Assembly: GCF_002938425.1 (NCBI RefSeq)
Contig: NZ_POQU01000003.1
Coordinates: forward strand, 57,449 to 121,448
Length of the DNA stretch: 64,000 bases
From: Blastococcus atacamensis
Lineage (GTDB): Bacteria; Actinomycetota; Actinomycetes; Mycobacteriales; Geodermatophilaceae
Direction of reading: 5' to 3'
Shown: in pieces, positions 1 to 9,042 of the stretch
Position numbering within the stretch: position 1 is the first letter of the stretch
Layout of the letters: each line of letters opens with the position of its first letter
The notes under the pieces: model-generated
The model's input: the letters and a program-made list of their open reading frames with translations, nothing else
Told to the model about the DNA's origin: nothing
Databases searched by the model: none
Program-made: the position numbers and the translations under genes

Positions 1-67
1 GCCGGTCGGCGTGCTCGGTGCGAGCGCGTTGAAGCAGCTCGTCGGCAAGGGCGTGCAGATCGGTCAC
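1..67 (-). CDS. N-terminal fragment of a small protein, possibly cupin-type (runs off the window)
   Basis: Reading leftwards from a GTG at 67 gives 22 residues, starting MTDLHALADELLQRARTEHA, with no stop before the window edge. Composition and GC at third codon positions look like real coding sequence. Small cupin proteins of actinobacteria often start with such an amphipathic helix, which is why a cupin is suggested, but no domain residue is visible. No clear ribosome site precedes the GTG, so the gene may be leaderless. It would diverge from the nitrate reductase operon. Confidence 0.35.
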   Translation of the reverse strand, partial: MTDLHALADELLQRARTEHADR

Positions 68-247
68 GTCACTGTGCGACGCGTCGCCACGACTGTCCTC
101 CGGGTCAGCTCGCTCCGGTCAGGTCGGACCCCTGGCGGCCCACTCAGGACCTCGGTCCCTGACTCGGTGACCCGCCACTGCCGTACAAAGTCCCATCTGG
201 ATTCCTTCTCGCCTGAGTGTCGTGATGCGGCGCCGGGCCGCATTGGG

Positions 248-263
248 TGTGATGAGATTCACG
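248..263. promoter_or_regulatory. Candidate CRP/FNR-family site upstream of narG
   Basis: The sequence reads TGTGA-N6-TCACG, one base from the perfect TGTGA-N6-TCACA palindrome bound by actinobacterial Crp-type regulators. Its centre lies about 60 bp before the narG GTG. Crp/Fnr control of nitrate respiration is common, so placement fits, but no regulator gene is seen in this window and a chance match cannot be excluded. Apart from this site, 68-314 shows no other recognisable element. Confidence 0.4.
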
Positions 264-314
264 TGTCTGCCGTGGTCCGAGTGACGCAGGCAACATCGAC
301 CGACGAGGAGAGAT

Positions 315-3300
315 GTGACTCGCTCACGAGCCGGCGGCGCCGGGACGACCGACGGAAACTCTGGCTTCGACAGCGGAATCTCCGAAGCTCTCGTGAAGAC
401 CTCCCGGTTCTTCCGGAAGGGGGACGTGAGCGCCGACCTGCGCTCACTGCACCAGATCGGCGGGCGGGACGCCGACAGCTTCTACCGGGACCGCTGGTCG
501 CACGACAAGGTGGTCCGGTCCACGCACGGGGTGAACTGCACGGGTTCGTGCTCGTGGAAGGTCTACGTCAAGGACGGGATCATCACCTGGGAGGCCCAGC
601 AGACCGACTACCCGTCGACCGGTGCCGACCGCCCCGAGTACGAGCCCCGCGGCTGTCCCCGTGGCGCCGCCTTCTCCTGGTACACCTATTCGCCCACGCG
701 GGTGCGCTATCCGTACGTGCGTGGCTCCCTGCTGACGATGTACCGCGAGGCGAAGGCCCGACTCGGCGACGCGGTGCTGGCGTGGGCCGACATCGTGGAC
801 GACCCGGAGAAGGCGCGCACCTACAAGTCGCAGCGCGGCAAGGGCGGGCTGGTGCGGGCGTCGTGGGACGAGGCGACGGAGATGATCGCCGCCGCGCACG
901 TGCACACGATCAAGAAGTACGGGCCGGACCGCGTCGCCGGCTTCTCCCCGATCCCCGCGATGTCGATGGTGTCGCACGCGGCCGGGGCGCGGTTCATGTC
1001 GCTCATCGGTGCGCCGATGCTTTCGTTCTACGACTGGTATGCCGACCTGCCGGTGGCCTCCCCACAGGTGTTCGGTGACCAGACCGACGTTCCGGAGTCC
1101 GGTGACTGGTGGGACGCCGCCTACCTGATCCTGTGGGGTTCCAACGTCCCGGTCACCCGTACGCCCGACGCGCACTGGATGACCGAGGCCCGCTACCGGG
1201 GCCAGAAGGTCGTCGTGATGAGCCCGGACTACTCCGACGCGACGAAGTTCGCCGACGACTGGCTGGCTCCGCACCCCGGCACCGACGGCGCGCTGGCGAT
1301 GGCCATGGGCCACGTGGTGCTCAAGGAGTTCTTCGTCGACCGGCAGGTGCCCCGCTTCCAGGAGTATGTGAAGAAGTACAGCGACCTCCCGTTCCTGCTC
1401 ACCCTGACCTCGCGCGGGGACGGCTACGTGCCCGGCAAGTTCCTCACCGCGGCCGACCTGGGCGACCTCGAGGAGGGCGCGGAGTTCAAGACCGTGCTCG
1501 TCGACTCGGCCACCAACGAGCCCCATGTCCCGAACGGGTCGCTGGGCTTCCGCTTCGCCGAGGCCGGCAAGGGCAAGTGGAATCTCGACCTCGGCGAGGT
1601 GAACCCGCTGCTGAGCCTCTACGACGGTGGTGCCGAGTCGGTGACGGTCGACCTGGCCCGGTTCGACACCCCCCGCGGCGAGGGCGCGACGATGCGCCGC
1701 GGCGTTCCGGTCCGCCGGTTCGGCAAGCATCTGGTGACGACCGTCTACGACCTGTTGCTGGCGCAGTTCGGCGTGGGCCGGACGGGGCTGCCGGGGGAGT
1801 GGCCGGCGGGCCTGGACGACCCCTCGCAGCCCTACACCCCGGCCTGGCAGGAGCAGTTCACCGGTGTGTCCGCGGCCGCCGCGGCGCGCATCGGCCGGGA
1901 GTTCGCGCAGAACGCCGACGAGTCCAAGGGCCGGTCCATGATCATCATGGGTGCGGGCACCAACCACTGGTTCCACTCCGACACGATCTACCGCGCGTTC
2001 CTCACCCTCACCACGCTGACCGGCTGCCAGGGAGTGAACGGCGGCGGGTGGGCGCACTACGTCGGCCAGGAGAAGTGCCGGCCGGTCACCGGCTGGATGA
2101 CCCTGGCCTCCGCGCTGGACTGGGCCCGCCCGCCGCGGCAGATGATCCAGACCGCCTACTGGTACCTGCACACCGACCAGTGGCGTTACGACCAGACGAC
2201 GCTGGACGGTTTTGCCTCCCCGCTGGGGGAGGGGCGCTTCAACGGCAAGACGCCGGCCGACGTCCTCGCGCAGTCGGCGCGCATGGGGTGGATGCCGTCG
2301 TACCCGACGTTCAACCGCAATCCGCTCGACCTGGCCGACGAGGCGGCCGCCGCCGGGAAGGAACCTGGCGAGCACGTGCTCGACGGGTTGCGCGACGGCA
2401 GCCTGCGGTTCGCCGCCGAGGACCCCGACGCGCCAGAGAACTTTCCTCGGGTGTTGACGATCTGGCGGGCCAACCTGCTCGGCTCGTCGGCCAAGGGCAA
2501 CGAGTACTTCCTCAAGCACCTGCTCGGTACCGACAACGCCGTCCGCGCGGAGGAAGCGCCGCCCGAGGCCAGGCCGAAGGACCTGGTCTGGCGGGAGGAG
2601 GCGCCCACCGGCAAGTTGGACCTGCTGCTCGCGCTGGACTTCCGGATGACCAGCACGACGATCTACTCCGACATCACGCTGCCGGCCGCCACCTGGTACG
2701 AGAAGCACGACCTCAACACCACCGACATGCACCCCTACGTGCACTCGTTCAACCCGGCCATCTCGCCGCCGTGGGAGACGCGCACCGACTTCGACGCCTT
2801 CGGCAAGATCGCCAAGGCGTTCAGTCGGCTGGCCGCCAAGCACCTCGGCGTCCGCAAGGACCTGATGGCGCTGCCGCTGCTGCACGACACCCCCGACGAG
2901 ATGGCCAATCCGCGGGGGGTGGTGCGGGACTGGAAGGCCGGGGAGTGCGACCCGGTCCCGGGGAAGACGATGCCGAAGTTCGTCGTCCAGGAGCGGGACT
3001 ACGCGGCCGTCGCGCAGAAGTGGCAGGCGCTCGGGCCGCTGGTGGAGAAGCTCGGCCTGCAGGTCAAGGGAGTGACCACCAAGCCGGACAAGGAGGTCGA
3101 GTACCTCCGGCACAAGAACGGTGTCATCCGGGACGGCGTCGCGGCGGGCCAGCCGGCCCTGGCCCGGGACGTGCACTGGTGCGAGGCCATCCTGGCGCTG
3201 TCCGGGACGACCAACGGGCGGCTCGCGACGCAGGGCTTTCGGTTCTCCGAGGAGCGCACCGGCATGCAGATGGCCGACCTGGCCGCCGAGCACGAGGGCA

Positions 3301-4031
3301 AGCTGGTCACCTTCGCCGACACCCAGGCGGCGCCGACGCCCGTCATCACGTCACCGGAGTGGTCGGGCAGCGAGCACGGTGGCCGGCGGTACTCGCCGTT
3401 CACCATCAACGTGGAGCGGCTCAAGCCGTGGCACACCCTGACCGGGCGGATGCAATTCTTCCTCGACCACGACTGGATGACCGAGGCGGGGGAGAACTTG
3501 CCGGTGTTCCGGCCACCGCTGGACATGCACACCCTGTTCGGCGAGCCGCAGGTCGGTGACCAGGGTGAGCTGGGCATCACCGTCCGGTACCTGACCCCGC
3601 ACAACAAGTGGTCGATCCACTCGGAGTACCAGGACAACCTGTTCATGCTGTCGCTGTCCCGGGGCGGGCAGACCGTCTGGATGAGCACCCAGGACGCCGC
3701 CAAGGTCGGGGTGCGCGACAACGACTGGATCGAGGCGGTCAACCGCAACGGGGTCGTGGCCGCCCGGGCCATCGTGTCCTCCCGGATGCCCGAGGGGACG
3801 GTCTACATGTATCACGCGCAGGACCGGCTCATCGATGTACCGCTCACCGAGACCAACGGCAGGCGCGGTGGCATCCACAACTCGCTGACCCGGCTGTTCC
3901 TCAAGCCCACGCACCTGATCGGTGGTTATGCGCAGCTGTCCTTCGCCTTCAACTACCTCGGGCCCACCGGCAACCAGCGCGACGAAGTGACCGTCATCCG
4001 CCGCCGGCACAACCAGGAGGTTCAGTACTGA
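315..4031 (+). CDS. narG: Respiratory nitrate reductase, alpha (molybdenum) subunit
   Basis: Catalytic Mo-bis-MGD subunit of the membrane-bound nitrate reductase; it reduces nitrate to nitrite with electrons received from NarH. The 1238 residues match the family length. The FS0 cluster ligands are visible as His71, Cys75 and Cys79 in HGVNCTGSCSW, with Cys114 in PRGCPRG; the Mo-ligand aspartate falls in YDWYADLP near residue 240. GTG at 315 is chosen because GAGGAGA (305-311) sits just upstream and the conserved N-terminus follows. No twin-arginine signal is present, as expected for the cytoplasmic enzyme. The stop codon overlaps the narH start (TGATG), so the two are translationally coupled. 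Confidence 0.97.
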   Translation: MTRSRAGGAGTTDGNSGFDSGISEALVKTSRFFRKGDVSADLRSLHQIGGRDADSFYRDRWSHDKVVRSTHGVNCTGSCSWKVYVKDGIITWEAQQTDYPSTGADRPEYEPRGCPRGAAFSWYTYSPTRVRYPYVRGSLLTMYREAKARLGDAVLAWADIVDDPEKARTYKSQRGKGGLVRASWDEATEMIAAAHVHTIKKYGPDRVAGFSPIPAMSMVSHAAGARFMSLIGAPMLSFYDWYADLPVASPQVFGDQTDVPESGDWWDAAYLILWGSNVPVTRTPDAHWMTEARYRGQKVVVMSPDYSDATKFADDWLAPHPGTDGALAMAMGHVVLKEFFVDRQVPRFQEYVKKYSDLPFLLTLTSRGDGYVPGKFLTAADLGDLEEGAEFKTVLVDSATNEPHVPNGSLGFRFAEAGKGKWNLDLGEVNPLLSLYDGGAESVTVDLARFDTPRGEGATMRRGVPVRRFGKHLVTTVYDLLLAQFGVGRTGLPGEWPAGLDDPSQPYTPAWQEQFTGVSAAAAARIGREFAQNADESKGRSMIIMGAGTNHWFHSDTIYRAFLTLTTLTGCQGVNGGGWAHYVGQEKCRPVTGWMTLASALDWARPPRQMIQTAYWYLHTDQWRYDQTTLDGFASPLGEGRFNGKTPADVLAQSARMGWMPSYPTFNRNPLDLADEAAAAGKEPGEHVLDGLRDGSLRFAAEDPDAPENFPRVLTIWRANLLGSSAKGNEYFLKHLLGTDNAVRAEEAPPEARPKDLVWREEAPTGKLDLLLALDFRMTSTTIYSDITLPAATWYEKHDLNTTDMHPYVHSFNPAISPPWETRTDFDAFGKIAKAFSRLAAKHLGVRKDLMALPLLHDTPDEMANPRGVVRDWKAGECDPVPGKTMPKFVVQERDYAAVAQKWQALGPLVEKLGLQVKGVTTKPDKEVEYLRHKNGVIRDGVAAGQPALARDVHWCEAILALSGTTNGRLATQGFRFSEERTGMQMADLAAEHEGKLVTFADTQAAPTPVITSPEWSGSEHGGRRYSPFTINVERLKPWHTLTGRMQFFLDHDWMTEAGENLPVFRPPLDMHTLFGEPQVGDQGELGITVRYLTPHNKWSIHSEYQDNLFMLSLSRGGQTVWMSTQDAAKVGVRDNDWIEAVNRNGVVAARAIVSSRMPEGTVYMYHAQDRLIDVPLTETNGRRGGIHNSLTRLFLKPTHLIGGYAQLSFAFNYLGPTGNQRDEVTVIRRRHNQEVQY

Positions 4032-5758
4032 TGCGCGTCATGGCTCAGATGGGCATGGTGATGAACCTCGACAAGTGCATCGGGTGCCACACCTGCTCGG
4101 TCACATGCAAGCAGGCGTGGACCAACCGCAGCGGCGTCGAGTACGTGTGGTTCAACAACGTGGAGACCCGGCCCGGGCAGGGGTACCCCCGCACGTACGA
4201 GGACCAGGAGAAGTGGCGGGGCGGCTGGGAGGTCGGCCGCAACGGCAGGCTGCAGTTGCGCACGGGCAGCCGACTCAAGCGGCTGCTCACGATCTTCTCC
4301 AGCCCCGTCCAGCCGTCCATCAACGACTACTACGAGCCCTGGACCTACGACTACGAGACGCTGACCAGCGCTCCCGTCCAGGAGCACACCCCGGTCGCAC
4401 GCCCGCGCTCGCTGCTGACGAACAAGCCGATGAACATCGAGTGGAGCGCCAACTGGGACGACAACCTCGGCGGAGCCCCTGAGCTCACCAGGGACGACCC
4501 GGTCCTGAAGAAGATCTCGGCGGAGATCAAGGAAAAGTTCGAGCAGACCTACATGTTCTACCTGCCGCGAATCTGCGAGCACTGCATCAACCCGTCGTGC
4601 GCGGCCTCCTGCCCGTCGGGGGCAATCTACAAGCGCGAAGAGGACGGCATCGTCCTGGTCGACCAGGACCGCTGCCGCGGCTGGCGGCAGTGCGTCACCG
4701 GGTGCCCGTACAAGAAGGTCTACTTCAACCACCGCACCGGCAAGGCGGAGAAGTGCACCTTCTGCTTCCCGCGGGTGGAGGTGGGTATCCCGACCGTCTG
4801 CTCGGAGACGTGCGTCGGCCGGCTGCGCTACATCGGCATCGTGCTCTACGACGCTGACAAGGTGCTCGAGGCCGCGTCCACGCCGGATGATCAGGACCTC
4901 TACAAGGCCCAGCGTTCGATCCTGCTGGACCCGCACGACCCAGAGGTCATCCGAGCCGCCGAGCAGGCCGGTATCTCCCGTGACTGGATCGATTCCGCGC
5001 AGCGCTCGCCGATCTACGCGCTGATCAACCGGTTCGAGGTCGCCCTCCCGCTGCATCCGGAGTACCGGACGATGCCGATGGTCTGGTACATCCCGCCGCT
5101 GTCGCCGGTGGTCGACGCGCTGACCGAGACGGGGCACGACGGGGAGGACGCCGGCAACATCTTCGGCGCCATCGAGTCGCTGCGGATCCCGGTGGAGTAC
5201 CTGGCCGAACTGTTCGCCGCAGGCGACACGAACCTGGTCACCGGTGTGCTGAAGAAGCTCGGCGCGATGCGCTCCTACATGCGCGACCTGAACCTGGGGC
5301 GGCCGGCGGACGAGTCGATCGCGACCGCCGTCGGCATGACCGGCCGGGACATCGAGGACATGCACCGGTTGCTGGCCATCGCGAAGTACGACGAGCGGTA
5401 CGTGATTCCACTCGCGCACGCCGAGCAGGGCCCCGGCCAGGAGGAGCTCGACACCGGCTGCTCGCTGGACTACGACGATGGGCCGGGCATGGGCGGCTGG
5501 GGTCCGTTCGGGGAGACCTCGGGCGGCACGACCCCGATCGCGGTGGAGAACTTCCACATGTTGGCGGCACGGCAGACCAGCGACACCATGGCGGCCCCGG
5601 GGGACAAGGGTCAGCGGGTCAACCTGCTGAACTGGGACGGCAAGGGCGCGCCCGAGGGGATGTTCCCTGCCCGCCCGGAGGAGTCCGCTGCCCTGCACGG
5701 GCCCGACGGCGGAGGCGTGAGCGCCGACTCGCCCGCGGTCACGGATCCCAAGCCATGA
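4031..5758 (+). CDS. narH: Respiratory nitrate reductase, beta (iron-sulfur) subunit
   Basis: Electron-transfer subunit linking NarI haems to the NarG active site. The 575-residue protein carries four cysteine groups: CIGCHTCSVTC at 16-26, CEHCINPSCAASC near 182, CRGWRQCVTGC near 215 and CTFC...CSETC from about 242. The tryptophan in CRGWRQC replaces a cysteine and marks the NarH [3Fe-4S] cluster. The ATG at 4031 overlaps the narG stop; the same frame stays open further upstream inside narG, but that part does not resemble NarH. The stop overlaps the narJ ATG. Confidence 0.97.
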   Translation: MRVMAQMGMVMNLDKCIGCHTCSVTCKQAWTNRSGVEYVWFNNVETRPGQGYPRTYEDQEKWRGGWEVGRNGRLQLRTGSRLKRLLTIFSSPVQPSINDYYEPWTYDYETLTSAPVQEHTPVARPRSLLTNKPMNIEWSANWDDNLGGAPELTRDDPVLKKISAEIKEKFEQTYMFYLPRICEHCINPSCAASCPSGAIYKREEDGIVLVDQDRCRGWRQCVTGCPYKKVYFNHRTGKAEKCTFCFPRVEVGIPTVCSETCVGRLRYIGIVLYDADKVLEAASTPDDQDLYKAQRSILLDPHDPEVIRAAEQAGISRDWIDSAQRSPIYALINRFEVALPLHPEYRTMPMVWYIPPLSPVVDALTETGHDGEDAGNIFGAIESLRIPVEYLAELFAAGDTNLVTGVLKKLGAMRSYMRDLNLGRPADESIATAVGMTGRDIEDMHRLLAIAKYDERYVIPLAHAEQGPGQEELDTGCSLDYDDGPGMGGWGPFGETSGGTTPIAVENFHMLAARQTSDTMAAPGDKGQRVNLLNWDGKGAPEGMFPARPEESAALHGPDGGGVSADSPAVTDPKP

Positions 5759-6453
5759 GCGGCCGACTCCTGTCCCGTCGGTCGGCAGCGGCCGCCGACC
5801 AGCTGGCCACCGCCCGGCAGGCGGCGTCCCTGCTGCTCGGCTACCCGGACGAGCAGCTGCTCGCCCGGCTGCCGCTGGTCCGGGCCGCGGTCGCCCCCCT
5901 GCCCGTGGAGTTCGCCGGGCCGCTGGGCCGATTCCTCGACCACGTGGAGACCACGCCGTTGGGGCAGCAGCAGGCCGACTACGTGGAGACGTTCGACCTG
6001 CGACGGCGCTGCTGCCTCTACCTGACCTACTTCACGCACGGGGACACCCGCAAGCGCGGCATGGCGCTGGTGCAGTTCAAGCACCTGTACTCCCGTGCCG
6101 GGATGACGCTGTCGGACGAGGAGCTACCCGACCACCTCGCCGTCGTGCTGGAGTTCACCGCGACCGGCGATGCTGCGCGAGGCGAGCGGCTGCTGACGGA
6201 GTACCGCTCGGGGCTGGAGCTGATCCGGCTGGCCTTGGAGGAGCGGGAGTCGCCGTACGCCTCGGTGCTGCAGGCGGTGTCCGCGACCCTGCCGCCGGTC
6301 GAGGCCGCCGACCGCGAGGCGGTGGTGCGGCTGGCCCAGCAGGGCCCCCCTGGTGAAGACGTCGGCCTCGACCCCTACGGCGCGCTGCCGTTCGCGCCAC
6401 CGGAATTCATACCTCAGCCCGCATCCGGAGCGTCCGCAGGAGCCCCAGCATGA
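5755..6453 (+). CDS. narJ: Nitrate reductase assembly chaperone
   Basis: A 232-residue TorD/NarJ-type chaperone needed for molybdenum cofactor insertion into NarG and for membrane attachment of NarGH; it is not part of the final enzyme. The family hallmark is the all-helical region with YVETFDLRRRCCLYLTYF (about 79-96) followed by GDTRKRGMALVQFK. It begins with ATGA overlap on the narH stop and ends with ATGA overlap on narI, the usual narGHJI order. The C-terminal 20 residues are low-complexity Pro/Ala and not conserved. Confidence 0.95.
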   Translation: MSGRLLSRRSAAAADQLATARQAASLLLGYPDEQLLARLPLVRAAVAPLPVEFAGPLGRFLDHVETTPLGQQQADYVETFDLRRRCCLYLTYFTHGDTRKRGMALVQFKHLYSRAGMTLSDEELPDHLAVVLEFTATGDAARGERLLTEYRSGLELIRLALEERESPYASVLQAVSATLPPVEAADREAVVRLAQQGPPGEDVGLDPYGALPFAPPEFIPQPASGASAGAPA

Positions 6454-7190
6454 GCACCCTCGACATCCTGCTCTGGGTCGTGGTCCCGTACATCAGCCTG
6501 GCGATCTTCGTCGTCGGACACTACTGGCGGTACAAGTACGACAAGTTCGGCTGGACGACGCGCTCGAGCCAGCTCTACGAGCGCCGGCTGCTGCGCTGGG
6601 GCAGCCCCCTGTTCCACTTCGGCATCCTGTTCGTGCTGCTGGGCCACGTGGGCGGGCTGGGGATACCGAAGTCGTGGACGAGTGCGGTTGGAATCTCCGA
6701 AGAGGCCTACCACGCCGTGGCGCTCGTCACCGGTGCCATCGCCGGCTTCTGCACCCTGGCCGGCTTGGCCATCCTGATCTACCGGCGGCGCACCGTGGGG
6801 CCGGTGTTCTCGGCGACGACCAGGAACGACAAGTTCATGTACGTAGTCCTGACCGCGACGATCCTGTTCGGGCTGAGCAACACTGTTCTCGGCGCGCTCG
6901 GGCACGAAGGGGTCGACTATCGCGACACGGTGTCCCCGTGGTTCCGCAGCATCTTCTACTTCCAGCCGCAGCCGGAACTGATGACCGAGGCCGGGCTCGG
7001 CTTCCAGCTGCACGCGCTGTCGGCCCTGCTGTTGTTCGCGATCTGGCCGTTCACCCGGCTGGTGCACGTGTTCAGCGCGCCCCTGGGCTACTTCACTCGG
7101 CCCTACATCGTCTATCGGAGCCGGGCTCCCCACCTGGGCAATCGCGCGACGCCCCGAGGCTGGGACCGCGTGGGCGGAGGCCGGCGATGA
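6450..7190 (+). CDS. narI: Respiratory nitrate reductase, gamma subunit (cytochrome b)
   Basis: Membrane quinol-oxidising subunit that holds two haems b and passes electrons to NarH. The 246 residues contain five hydrophobic spans, starting with LLWVVVPYISLAIFVVGHYW. The haem-ligand histidine of LFHFGILFVLLGHVGG is visible near residues 55-68, and a second pair lies around LHALSALLLFAIWPFTRLVH. GTG and ATG alternatives exist, but the ATG at 6450 overlaps the narJ stop and is the coupled start. Confidence 0.95.
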   Translation: MSTLDILLWVVVPYISLAIFVVGHYWRYKYDKFGWTTRSSQLYERRLLRWGSPLFHFGILFVLLGHVGGLGIPKSWTSAVGISEEAYHAVALVTGAIAGFCTLAGLAILIYRRRTVGPVFSATTRNDKFMYVVLTATILFGLSNTVLGALGHEGVDYRDTVSPWFRSIFYFQPQPELMTEAGLGFQLHALSALLLFAIWPFTRLVHVFSAPLGYFTRPYIVYRSRAPHLGNRATPRGWDRVGGGRR

Positions 7191-7327
7191 GTGCGGCAGA
7201 CAGGGCCTTTCGGGTCTCGAGCGATGACGTCGGACCCCGGACAGGTGCAGCTACCGAGCGTAGAAAGAAAGTGACGGATAGAAATCCGCTCCGGCCTCCC
7301 CGCGATGAGCCGGCCGTGAGCCTCTGA
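7187..7327 (+). CDS. Possible 46-residue coupled ORF between narI and narK
   Basis: An ATG inside the narI stop (ATGA at 7187) opens a 46-codon frame beginning MSAADRAFRVSSDDVGPRTG and ending 17 bp before narK. The same overlap style is used throughout the operon, which is the only positive evidence. The peptide is polar, has no hydrophobic segment and contains an ERRKK cluster. It may be a real small protein, a leader that carries ribosomes towards narK, or noise. I recognise no family. Confidence 0.25.
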   Translation: MSAADRAFRVSSDDVGPRTGAATERRKKVTDRNPLRPPRDEPAVSL

Positions 7328-7344
7328 GGGAAGCGAGCACGGCG

Positions 7345-8598
7345 ATGTCTTCAGCCCCTGCGACCGCAACCGGTGGTGCGCCTCGGGGCGCTGGGACAGC
7401 GGTGCCGCGTCAGGCATGGACGATGCTGGCGGTCGCCACCATCGGTTTTGCGATCAACTTCTGGGCGTGGGCGCTGATCAGCCCGCTCGGCGCCTTCTTC
7501 ACCGACAGCTTGGGACTCAGCGCTGTCCAGAAGTCGCTGCTCGTCGCCGTCCCAGTCGTGGTCGGTTCCCTCGGGCGCATCCCGGTGGGTGCACTCACCG
7601 ACCGGTTCGGCGCGCGGGTCATGTTCCCGCTGGTCAGCGCACTGACGATCCTGCCAGTGCTGTTCGTCGGGTACGTGGCGAGCGACTCCTACGCGCTCAT
7701 GCTGCTCGGCGGCTTCGTGCTCGGTCTGGGTGGGACGACATTCGCCATCGGCGTCCCACTCGTCAACGCGTGGTTCCCGCCGGCCAAGCGGGGGACGGCG
7801 TTGGGCATCTTCGGCGCCGGCATGGGTGGCACCGCCATCTCCGCCTTCAGCACCGTCCAGCTGCGTCGATCCATCGGCCTGGAGTTCCCCTTCACACTGG
7901 TCGCCGTCCTGCTGGCGGTCTACGCCGTCGTCTCGTGGATGGTGCTACGCGACGCACCGAACCGGCCGGCCCCCGCCGGTGGCGGCTTCCTTCGCCGGAC
8001 GTGGGACACATTCAAGCTGCCGGTCACGCTGCAGCTGTCGTTCCTCTACGCAGTCGGCTTCGGCGGGTTCGTGGCGTTCAGCGTCTACCTGCCCACTTAC
8101 CTGAAGGACGCCTTCGCTCTGGACGCGGGCGACGCGGCCATGCGCACCGCCGGCTTCGTGGTGCTCGCCGTGGTCATGCGCCCGATCGGGGGCATTCTGT
8201 CCGACCGCTTCCACCCGGTGCCCGTGCTCGTCGGTTGCTTCGCCGTCGTCGCGATTTTCGCCGCCGTGTCAGCGTTCGAAGCGCCCCTGGAGTGGACCGG
8301 CACCGTCGCCTTCCTGGCCATGGCAGCCGCCCTCGGGGCGGCGTCGGGTGCCGTGTTCGCGCTGGTCGCGATCGCCTCGCCGGCGGGCAAGGTAGGTGCC
8401 GTGACCGGGATCGTCGGCGCCGCCGGTGGCCTGGGCGGCTTCGTCCCCCCGCTGATCATGGGGGCGATCTACGGCTGGCAGGGAAACTACAAACCCGGTC
8501 TGTGGCTTCTCGCAGTGACGGCTCTGATCGCCGCCGTCTACACCGCCTGGGCCATGCGGTCTGCAGGCCGGGCCACCAGCGGAGTCACGAACGACTGA
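7345..8598 (+). CDS. narK: Nitrate/nitrite transporter, MFS (NNP) family
   Basis: A 417-residue major facilitator with twelve predicted membrane spans that imports nitrate or exchanges it for nitrite, feeding the adjacent reductase. The NNP signature is seen as GTTFAIGVPLVNAWFPP near residue 131 with GIFGAGMGGTA after it. The cytoplasmic loop motif GALTDRFGAR follows the second helix. ATG at 7345 is preceded by GAGGGAAGCGAG. It lies 154 bp after narI in the same direction and is likely co-transcribed or has its own promoter in the gap. Whether it favours proton symport or antiport cannot be told from sequence. Confidence 0.93.
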   Translation: MSSAPATATGGAPRGAGTAVPRQAWTMLAVATIGFAINFWAWALISPLGAFFTDSLGLSAVQKSLLVAVPVVVGSLGRIPVGALTDRFGARVMFPLVSALTILPVLFVGYVASDSYALMLLGGFVLGLGGTTFAIGVPLVNAWFPPAKRGTALGIFGAGMGGTAISAFSTVQLRRSIGLEFPFTLVAVLLAVYAVVSWMVLRDAPNRPAPAGGGFLRRTWDTFKLPVTLQLSFLYAVGFGGFVAFSVYLPTYLKDAFALDAGDAAMRTAGFVVLAVVMRPIGGILSDRFHPVPVLVGCFAVVAIFAAVSAFEAPLEWTGTVAFLAMAAALGAASGAVFALVAIASPAGKVGAVTGIVGAAGGLGGFVPPLIMGAIYGWQGNYKPGLWLLAVTALIAAVYTAWAMRSAGRATSGVTND

Positions 8599-8882
8599 TG
8601 TGCGACCACTGCGGCTGCCGCGACCTCAGCCCATCGCCAAGCTGATGAACGAACACGATCGGCTGCGCGAACTTTCCGGCCACATTCGCAGCCACCTCGC
8701 CGCCGGTGACGACGACGCGGCACGAGCGCACTTCGACGAGGTCCTCGTCGTTCTGGGCCCGCACGTCGCCAAAGAAGAGGGCGCTCTTCCCGATGCTGGT
8801 TCGGGAGCCGGAGCTGACTGAGCACGTCACTGTACTCGAGGGCGAGCACGCCGCTGGTCCACGTTGCCCGTCCCGCGACTGA
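8598..8882 (+). pseudogene. Frameshifted hemerythrin-domain (HHE) protein
   Basis: Three reading frames in succession rebuild one short hemerythrin-like protein. Frame one from ATG 8598 gives MCDHCGCRDLS; a base is missing near 8628, after which IAKLMNEHDRLRELSGHIR continues to VAKEE at 8779. An extra G at 8780 returns to the first frame with ALFPMLVREPELTEHV and then VLEGEHA. Iron-ligand type residues (H..E, HVAKEE, EH) are kept. MCDHCGCR is typical of this family in actinobacteria, where it often accompanies denitrification or nitrosative stress genes. Two indels suggest a pseudogene; sequencing errors in C and G runs are the alternative. ATG overlaps the narK stop. Confidence 0.65.
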
Positions 8883-9042
8883 CCGAACCGGGCCAGCCTG
8901 CAGGAGGTGTGTCAGGTCGGAGGGGTGGGTGACGCGGGGTCCGGGTGCCGGTCTGCTGCTGGGGTGACGCTCGGGCCGGGAGCCGTGTCATCAGGGCGTG
9001 TGACGATCCGGCGGTCGGTCGGCTGAACGAGCGGAGGAAGCG

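Noticed and set aside
444..3293. A 949-codon open frame antisense to narG
   Set aside because: High GC at third positions keeps antisense frames open; the translation is Arg/Gly/Val-rich without family motifs, while the plus strand encodes a clear NarG.
8883..9042. A further gene between the hemerythrin remnant and the coiled-coil protein
   Set aside because: Frames are short and irregular, and no start signal is present.
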